Assembly (NCBI GenBank): GCA_009746045.1
Contig: RPFO01000106.1
Coordinates: 596,925 to 639,424, forward strand
Reading direction: 5' to 3'
DNA: 42,500 nucleotides
DNA from: Mesostigma viride
Lineage: Eukaryota; Streptophyta; Mesostigmatophyceae; Mesostigmatales; Mesostigmataceae
Shown: positions 22,746 through 32,500 of the stretch, one piece after another
Layout of the letters: each line of letters begins with the position of its first letter
How positions within the stretch are numbered: position 1 is the first letter of the stretch
Translations under genes and position numbers: made by a program
The notes under the pieces: model-generated
What the model saw: only the letters and a program-made list of their open reading frames with translations
What the model was told of the DNA's origin: nothing
Database searches by the model: none

Positions 22746-23537
22746 ACTAGATATGGTTGGGGCATGATGCATATACGATATTTGTAACTTTCGTGTAATT
22801 ATTTTCCTGATAAATTGGCATAGTAAGTACTCCATGGCATGCCCATGCGCATGACACGCAAGTACTTACTTACTAATTACTGTGGCAACTAGACCATAGG
22901 GTCGCCTTACGGCATCCGCGAGCTATGCATTTGCTATATGTACTACAGCCACAGTAGTTGCTAGGCTCTCCCAGTGAGCCTGCCTTTCAAGGCAATGAGA
23001 GAAGGGGGGGGTCCCATGCCCCCATCTTGCAGTGCGTGTCAAACAGGGATGAAAGGTACCTACTCAAAAAGCTGGAGACGACTCCATGAAGCCGCCCAGC
23101 CGCGCTCTATGAGTTCCAAGCCTATCTTACGTGGCCTCTGGACGATGGGCCAGCTTTACTGGCGGCATGCATCCGCTACAGGTGTCCCGGAGCGGGCTTC
23201 AGACTCCAGTGCGTGGTGGCATGGTGGTGGCCACTGGGACTCCAACAGCGCCACACATATGGTCGAGGCAAGCAACAAAACTAAATGCTGCCGAGCGCCG
23301 GGACACGAAAAACGCGAAAGTTCAAGTAGCTCCAACACGGATTCGAACTAGGACCTCTGGCATGAATCCGCGGCTACATGGGTCTCCTGATCCGAAGGCA
23401 TCCCAAGCTACAACCCGACTGCGAATAAACTCTTTATAGTGGTGCCAGTAATTGGAGCGCCGCACATGTCACCTATTTAGTAGGCAAATCGATTTTGTAC
23501 ACCCCTTGCGGGCGAAACGGAGCATGAAGTACCCCAC
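22746..23537. other. Convergent intergenic DNA downstream of THOC5
   Basis: No gene is recognised. The part next to 23537 should hold the 3' UTR of THOC5 on the minus strand. I see no canonical AATAAA there. A tRNA-like segment lies at 23326-23411. Confidence 0.5.
23326..23411 (-). other. tRNA-like segment, probably a pseudo-tRNA or chance similarity
   Basis: Minus strand, 86 nt. The ends GTAGCTT and GAGCTAC can form seven pairs (one G-T), and AGTTCGAATCC resembles a B box. However, the would-be T stem (CCTAG against CCGTG) does not pair, spacing from T loop to the 3' end is wrong, and no D arm or anticodon stem is convincing. I do not call a tRNA. Confidence 0.2.
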
Positions 23538-26500
23538 TCACTGGCGGAAATACCGGGGTCCCCCAGTAGACGGCATGTATGCCTTCTTCCGGCTGCGGCC
23601 CCGCCTCATCCGCGCAAGGGGGAAGGCACCGCCATTGCCCGCGTTGTCGGCTGCCCCGGCCTGGCTGGTATCCTGGGCACCTGGATTGCTGGCCAAGATG
23701 TCTACGCACTCCATCAACCGGAGGACTTGGTATTCGAGCGTGCGAAGCTCGCCGCTTGGTGGGATGACTTCTGAGATATAGAAATTGACCTGCGTGACGT
23801 GGCGCAAACCATGAAGGTGGTGTGACCGTGGCAGCTCAGCATTTCCGGTCAGCAGGCCAGACACCATCGTTTGGCTTCTCCGCTAGCGAGCCATTCTTCT
23901 GGGAGTTTAGCACGTGGAAAATCAAAAGAGACAGACCGCGCAACTGTACCAGTAACTTGCTGTCTGGCGGAAGCATGCAGGCGCCAGCTATCGTAGGTGA
24001 AGCACGCAAGCGCTCACACATCGACAATGGAAACAAACCATTGGCTGTAAACAACAAACGCCCACACGCCCACACGCCCACACGCCCACACGCCCACACG
24101 CCCACACGCCCACACGCCCACACGCCCACACGCCCACACGCCCACACGCCCACACGCCCACACGCCCACACGCCCACACGCCCACACGCCCACACGCCCA
24201 CACGCCCACACGCCCACACGCCCACACGCCCACACGCCCACACGCCCACACGCCCACACGCACACATGCACACACGCCCCGCCCCGCCCAGCCTGAACAC
24301 ACACAAAGCATTCTGGGATATTTTCTCCAAAACAATCTCCCCGCGTCGGCGTCCCAGGCGCCAGCGCATACCTCATCCTCGACATCCATCGCATCAGTCG
24401 CAAAGAGTCCCCCCTGGTCACCCGAGCCAGGGTTGCAGCGCAGCAAGAAGTGCGGCTTGTGGGACGGGTGCTGCAGGTATACCGAGACCTGCCCAGCGGC
24501 CAGTCAGGGGGAAGGGGCGGGAATGCCAAGTCAGGGAAAGAGAGTGGACAATGTGGGGTAAGGGGAGGGAATGCCCATCGGGGTCCCAATGCCGCACCCA
24601 TGAAGGCATTGGGACGGCCGAGAGATGAGTGGGGAACGGTTGGGGGGGTGGAGGAGGACGAAGAGGAGGTACAAGGGGGATCACAGGGGCCTTAAAAAGG
24701 GAGTTGAATGGGGCTTGAGAGGGGGTGGAAGGAGGATTGGCAGACGATTGCCAGCGGTGACCGGGGCAGGGTCAGGAGCTGATGCATGATGAAAGATGGG
24801 TTGCTTAAGGCGAACAACCCCAGCAACAGAAAGAACGGCGAGGCATGTGTGTCTGGCCTGTCATGCCAGCTCAACCTCCAGCTTGAGTACCAGCTTGAGT
24901 AGCAGCTTGACGCTAGCGTACTTGCCAGCTTACTTGCCCCAGACAACCCCAGCAGCACGGCCTAGCCAAACGGCACATGATGGAGACTATGGCACCACCG
25001 AGAGGACACAACAGCATCTGTGGCTCCCATGGCCCCGCTCCCTGCCCTGCCCTAGGCCTCGCGAGCGTAACCCCAAGGCTGCCCTGGGCACTGCGCCTCG
25101 GTGTGGCATTCATGCCTCCAACGGCTCGCCTTCTTCCCCTTATCCGAATCAACATCGTCCGACCTGTGACGTGAGGAAACCCCCCAATCACGTGACCCAC
25201 TCCACCCAGACGCACAGCAAGGTGACAGGTGCCAGCCAACCCCATCAACCACCGTTGCGTTCTCCAGAAGTGCTTTGCAAAGCAACCCATTAAAGTGGCC
25301 GGATTCGATTTTCTAGCACCCCATAATCCACACTCACCTCCCCCACGGCCCCACCCCCACCCGCCTCCCCCACCCCACCATCCACACCCACCTCCCTCAC
25401 CCCACCACCCACACTCATCGCACCCACCCCACCACCCACCATAGCCTCCACCGACGTCAACACCGGCCCCCGGGTGCCCGCGCCGCGCTTGGTGGCGGAT
25501 GCCGGCGGTGGCGCTCCCACCGTCAGGTTCATCACGAAGCGCCGGCGCAGATGCTCGTGCCAGGGCAGGGCGGCGCCAGGGGCCGCGGCGCCGCCCTTGC
25601 CCAGAGGCGCCGTCGCTGGCACCTCGCGGAAGGCGGTCAGGGCGCAGCGGGGGGTGTAGCTGTACGAGGGCAGCGACGAGGGGACGGCGAGCTTGGACAG
25701 GGACGCCAGCTGGCCCCTGCAGGGTGTGGAGCCGTGGCGTGCACACCCAAGAAACCACCGAGCACACCCCAGAAAGCACCGAAAATATGGGTCCATGGTT
25801 ACTTCCTCGTGCCTCATGTTTACTCACGTTAACCTGAATACCACTCGGATGCGTGAGCCTATGATGCTGATACCAGGATGCCGCAAGTTTATGGCCAAAT
25901 GCCTCTGAAAACCCTCTACAGGCATAGAGTGTACATCATAGGCGGAAGAATAGTCCACTTTGCAAGCACTTCACGAGCCAGCAAGACGTGACACGTGTCT
26001 CGTTGCATGCATGGACTGTTAAGCGGGACAGCTGTGTTATAGCTATCTCGTGGCACCTACACACACATCGAAACGTATCCATAGTTTACAAAACAGATGG
26101 TCCCGCTCGCGGCCCCCATCCACCGGAGAGCATCCAGCGCGGACACGCGCGCAAACAGCGCATGGACGATCCCCTTGACCCGCTGCTGGCGCCGGTGCTC
26201 CGACAGCCCCGCCAGCACGGCCGCGTCCCCTGTGCCGCCCACGCTGCCGCCGCTACCGCCCTCCGTCACACCCACACCCACAGGGACACCCCCCCCTGCC
26301 GTGCCCCCCAACGGGCCACTGTTCCCAGCATGGGACACATCCATGGCAGAGGTGTCATCGCTTCCGCTTTTGTCTGCGTGGGGAACAGCTGCACTGCCCG
26401 CGAGGGCGTTGTCCTGGTCGGCCTGGAGCGCAAGGTGGCGTCGCAGCAGCGGGGGCACGTCGGGCAGGAAATCCATCCCCCCCAGGTGCTGCGCCCAGCG

Positions 26501-29270
26501 GTAGGGTCGCTCGGCGCGTGAGGGGTCGTAGCGGAAGCCCCCCGCGTCGAGGTATGCGTTCATCTGGCGATGGGAAGAGGGAGGCGGGGGGGGGCGGGGG
26601 ACGGGGGGAGGACGGGGGAAGGGGGCAGAGGGAGAAGTGGGTGTGGGGGAGGACGACGGTGAGGGACGGGATGATAAGGAGGAGGGGCAGAAGAGGAGGG
26701 GCAGAGAAGGGAGGGGCAGAGAAAGCGTGGCGGAAGGGGGGAGAGAGGCACAAGCGAGAGGGGCAGAGAGACAGAGGCAGGGGGTGGGGGGCAGAGGGAG
26801 GCAAAGCGAGGGAGCGTGGGGCGTCCAAGAGGGCATGACAATGCTCAGGTTCGAGTGGCTGGCTGGCTTGCTGGTTGGTTGGCTAGTGAAATTGGTTGGT
26901 TGGCTGACTGGCTGATTGCCTGGGGAAGGCAGGGAGAGCCAGCATATCAATCAAATGGGGCACATATACACACAGGGCGGGCACATGTCTATGCTTATCC
27001 AACCCCACGATTGCCATCCTCGCAGCAAAACGACATGTCTCAATCCTCATGCTGCAGATTTCCGCGTGCGTCTCCCCTTCTTTATTCCCCATCCCTGGCC
27101 CCCACCTTGGGCCCCTTCTTTGCCCCCCTGCTACGGCTTGAAGGACTCGGTTCCCATTCTTGTTGACCTTTCCTCCCCTTGCTTGCCCCCCTGCTACGGC
27201 TTGAAGGACTTGGTTCCCATTCTTGTTGACCTTTCCTCCCCTTGCTTGCCCCCCTGCTACGGCTTGAAGGACTCGGTTCCCATTCTTGTTGACCTTTCCT
27301 CCCCTTGCTTGCCCCCCTGCTACGGCTTGAAGGACTTGGTTCCCATCATTGTTATTTCTTCTTCCCCTTGGCCGGCTTCCCCGCCCCCCTTGTTTCGCTG
27401 GTCATCGTATCCACACGCCTATCCCCCCTTAAAAAACGCCTGTACCCTCTGCAAGCACACCCAGTGCAACCTGCAGACACAGCCAATGCACCCTGCAGAT
27501 GCAGCCAACGCACCCTGCAGACGCAGCCAATGCACCCTGCAGACGCAGCCAATGCACCCTACAGACACAGCCAGTGCGTCCTCAGGCACGCACCAGGTTG
27601 GGCGTGTCCAGCCCCGCATCGTCAGGGAACACGTTTGCCAGCAGCTGCTCGCTGGTGAAGGGGGAGACGATGCTGCCGCCCTCCACGTGTGCGCTGGCAC
27701 ACGCGGTCACCAGCCGCAGCGCGACCAGGTACTCAAAGCGCACCTGAACGCGAAGGCGAGACACGGGAACGAGGCAACGTCACAGACAAGGCGAGAAATG
27801 GGCACAACCGGTGGATGGTTGGTATTGTGGGCATGGTTTGCCGTGGCAAGGGGAGGGGGGAGTTGGAGGATGAGTGGCGAGGAACGGTGGTTTGAGAAAC
27901 GAACGTTGAGAAATGGCACGAGGTAAGCAAGTTCAAGGGTGGCTCCCGCCCTGCCCAGAGAGCGCGGTGGCCAGAAGATGAAGGTGGCGTGTCCACGCTG
28001 GCAAGGAGATAAAAGAAAGGAGGGCATCAACGACGAGGAGATGAAACAAGGACATCATCAACAACCACATCAACAGCCGCCTCTGGCCTGCCCCCTGCCC
28101 TGCGTCCCCTGCAACCCTGAGCCTCCGGGGTGACTGCCCAACCAAACACAGCCGCCCCATGACACGGACTCGTGCAAAGCCCGCACACCCTTCATCGCCA
28201 TCCCCCTTTGCGTTTGCCATCCCCCTCGCCTTCAAGCGTGCCGCGAGTGCGTGGCCCCACGACCCGTCACATTGATTTGAAAAAGATGATTGCTGCGCAA
28301 ACCCACCGTGAGAGCCTTCCTCCCTGGCAGGGGCGGGCGGGAGATGACCAGAGACACCGAGAGCGGGTGCTTGGCGTAGCGCCGGTGCTCACCACCGCTG
28401 ACTGTCACCGCCGCACCGGCCCCCGTCTTCTCCTCACCCGCCTTGTCCCCTCCGACCCCGATGGCCACGCCGTCTTCCCCTGATCCACCCTCGGGGGCGG
28501 CGGAGGTGCGGTGGCCACCGCGCTTGGAGCGCTTGCGTGGCTGCGCCTCGTCATCGTCCTCCTCCATCGCCGCATCCGCCGGCGCTGCTCGCACGCAGAC
28601 AAGTACCAACAAAGGGCGCCATAATCATGTCGCCGAACTAAAAAGGGTCAAGTAAGGGTCACGTGACTTAACAAACAAGTTCAACTTAACATGTCAAAGT
28701 TACCATGCTTTTGTGGGATGATACAAAAAGGGGTTCAAGGGACACATCAGCCCACAAGAGAGGCGGGGGGCAAGCATGGGTGAGACAACAGGCACACCAT
28801 GGTAGGCTGTCAAAGCATACTGGTTGGTTGTCTAGGCGTGCGCGGCCGCAGTGGGATGTCACATCACACACCACCCCTGCACGGGGCCTGCCAGGTATCT
28901 ACGTTTCCAAGTTAAGTTTTTGAAATGAAAAAGTACGGTCATCATCGTGCCTCCTTTTTTCCACCACACACCGGTCGAGTCGTCAATGGCATCGACCGCC
29001 CCGCTGTCCTGCTCTCCCCCCCCCTCGCCCTTCCCAGCGGCGGCCCCCTGCTTGAGCTGAGCAGCCGCAAACGCGCGTGCGTCGCTCATGCGGCCCTCGA
29101 TCGTCACGTCGAGGATCAGCGGGGGCTGCGGTGATGGCGACGAGGAGGATGGTGGTGTGCCGGCGGTGGCCCCGATCGCCTCCTTGTACGCCAGCAGCTG
29201 TGAGTAGAGGATGAAGAGTGGCGATGGGAGGAGCTCCGCAAGCCTGCTCGACACAAACAAGACGGAGATG

Positions 29271-29351
<81 letters not shown>

Positions 29352-29473
29352 GTGAGTGAGTGAGTGAGTGAGTGAGTGAGTGAGTGAGTGAGTGAGTGAG
29401 TGAGTGAGTGAGTGAGTGAGTGAGTGAGTGAGTGAGTGAGTGAGTGAGTGAGTGAGGGATGGAGGGAGGGAGG

Positions 29474-29571
<98 letters not shown>

Positions 29572-32500
29572 TTGACACCCACCCACCTACCCACCCACCC
29601 ACATGGTCGGTGGGTAATTTGGGGGCGTGGGGGATATAAGGGGGGGAAAGAGGAAGGGGGTGAGGACAAGGGGGGAAGGGGGGCGGGTGGCAGATGCTCT
29701 GTCAATCATAAAGAAAAGGCAGTGTGCATGACTCATGGGGGATTGCGTTGTGAGGGGTGAGAGGGCTCTGCACAACAACAACGACACGAGTCTCATGCAT
29801 AGCCTTGGGCCCACGGGCAGGGGGATATCAGGGCACTCATGTGCTGCTGATGTCACAGATGGTGAGCCGCTGATGTCATCACAAAGTGGGCCCAAGGCAG
29901 GGCTTCAACCCCCCCTGCTGGACACACCACCACACATTGTATACTGCCAGGAGGGCAAGTACAATCGAGCAGCTTCACCGCCGAGGACAATGGCCATGAC
30001 TCACAAGTAATGAGAACCCAATGCCATCGACCAAGTGTTTACCCCATTCAACAACCGAGTGCTCACCCCATTTCTCAACCAAGTGTTTACCCCATTTATC
30101 ATTACCCCATTCAACAACCGAGTGTCAACCCCATTTTTCAACCAAGTGTTTACCCCATTTATCATTACCCCATTAACAACCGAGTGCTTACCCCATTTCT
30201 CAACCAAATGTTAACCCCATTTTTCAACCAAGTGTTTACCCATTTGACAACCAACTGTTTACCCCATTTTTCAACCAAGTGTTAACCCCATTTATCATTA
30301 TCCCATTCAACAACCGAGTGTCAGCCCCATTTTTCAACCAAGTGTTTACCCCATTTAACAACCAAGTGTTACCCCATTTAAGGGGAGGTGGCACCCCCAA
30401 ACCCTTACAATTTGACCCATGCAAATATCACAATGCTGAAACCTGATTGTGGGCACCAAATAACATCTCTGGTGAGTTGTCCATGCACTTGTTGGGGGCA
30501 CTACCCCCATCAATACGCCAATATTGCGCTATAAAGAGAAAAGGACGCTATTTAGGGCTGGGCAAGCCCCAGCCCATTCACACATGATGGCGAAACTGTG
30601 CACAGCGTTTATAGTTCCCTGAGTTTGTAGCTTGCTGAGCATGGACATGGCAAAACCTTGAACAGTTATTAGTTTCCCCCTAAAACACTCCCTTTTTTTT
30701 ACATTGGTAATAGCTATTTATAAACACTTTGAAACGCAGCGAAAATCCGTCTATCAGGGGGGCAGCTGTCTTTAAGTCCCAGGTCATTTCGACAAGTCTA
30801 GCTCAAGTTGTAAGGTTATGCGTGCTAAAACCTGAAAATACACTAAAGGAGGCTTTTCTGTGTATAGGCCACTTATACATGATGTTGTCCATGCAAGAAG
30901 CCAAGAAACATGCCCAACTCGATCACACAACATAAGAAAAAGGCTAGGCACCTCATCTGCCCTCGCCTGCCCTCGGCATGGCCAACCTTGCCAGCGTGGG
31001 CATAGCAACCCCATCGCAAGGCATACACGCACCAAGAGAGCATACACTATGCTCAACCCAAGGTTACCATGTAAACTGTTTGCAAAGAACTCTGCAAATC
31101 TACGTGAAAACACCTTAGAAAGACTGCCCTAGCAATCGAGACAAATGCAGGCTGTAACCTTGGCAGCATATCGTACGTGCTGTCTGCCAAGCATTCACAT
31201 CATATCCAGCTTGCCTTGCTGCACACATGCCAGGGAAGTCTTGCATCTCAATGGTTGTAGCTCAAGGAAAGCAAGGGAAACACCTATCTAATGCGACGCC
31301 ACTTAAGTAGCATGGCCAGCAAAAGAACTACTTTCACCTTCCTTTCCAACACTGTAATTTGCTAAGAAGCTGATGCCACCAGCTATTTAGCCTCTAGGCA
31401 CAGGCCGGATGTCGTTGCCAAAAAAGGCGTGTCAGATTCGGCACAAAACAAAAGCGTCGGAGCAAGTTCATGCCCAAAGGATTATGGCGAAAAAAACTCC
31501 AGCGCCTTACCAACCATGTACCCTCAGCGCCTTTAGCATTCCTGCCATAAACTACGACAAATGCTGAGCGATCCCTAGCAATCTGACCAAGCAGCCGAAT
31601 GGGGAGCTTCCTGCAGGGTAACTTCCCGAAAAAAAGGCGAAAGGCCGACGTTAGAGCACTTGCTTGCGTGGAAATGTTTGATGCATAAACTGGCACGCAA
31701 GCCCAAACGATAAAGGCCATCTTCCACAGCCCAGGAGCCCAAGGAAGGTGCGCCTCCCATGAGTACGTCGAAATGATATGCGCAGGCCTGCGTAGGTTCT
31801 TACCGTGAATGCCGGAAATGCAACAAGAACCGGGAAGCTTGGCCACAAACTCGATAGCACCATCAAGTTAGCTTCCAAATCGCTCTTTAGCGCCTACGTT
31901 GCATCACAATAGCTGCCGTAAACCTGAAACCCTTCACTATCCACAAAACACGCGCCCGTAGCTGTTCGAGAAAATAGCGATATTGAAAACCGTAAACTTC
32001 GCGCCATGAAATGAGGTCATCAACTAATTTTCTGCAAAAGTCATGCATTTTTTCTAGCTTTTTCCCATGCCAATCGATTAATATTGCCTAAAGGCACGCC
32101 ACCATGGCCACCGCCGCTAGGGTTGCGCGCTCCGGGCACACATTACACACAGTACGGACAGTACCGCGTTTTTTTTGGCGCCGAAAATACTCGCCGCGCC
32201 ACGGCCCCTGACCAACCAAGTGTTAACACCATGTTTCAACCAAGTGTTTACCCCAGATGTCAACCAAGCGTTCACCCATTTCTCAACCAACTGTTTACCC
32301 CATTTCTCAACCAAGTGTTTACCCCATTTATCATTACCCCATTAACAACCGAGTGCTTACCCCATTTCTCAACCAAAGGTTAACCCCATTTATCATTACC
32401 CCATTAACAACCGAGTGCTTACCCCATTTCTCAACCAAATGTTAACCCAAATTATCACTACCCCATTAACAACCGAGTGCTTACCCCATTTCTCAACCAA

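Noticed and set aside
23326-23411. tRNA gene on the minus strand
   Set aside because: The T stem does not pair, spacing is wrong, and no D arm or anticodon stem is convincing despite a good terminal stem and a B-box-like motif.
24061-24260. Regular repeat resembling a CRISPR array
   Set aside because: The units are contiguous 8-mers without spacers, in an intron of a eukaryotic gene.
23822-24628. Histidine/threonine/proline repeat protein on the plus strand
   Set aside because: Produced by the (CCCACACG)25 minisatellite inside an intron.
24913-25827. 304-residue Gly/Trp-rich open frame on the minus strand
   Set aside because: Out of frame with THOC5 exon 7 and running into an intronic repeat; no family resemblance.
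28859-29705. Long Ser/Leu-, Arg/Glu- or Thr/His/Ser-repeat proteins across the microsatellite
   Set aside because: All frames of a GA/GAGT repeat are open; only the end nearest 29243 is coding, as THOC5 exon 3.
31394-31846. 150-codon open frame in THOC5 intron 2
   Set aside because: No recognisable domain, ordinary base composition for the intron, and no splice-site support.
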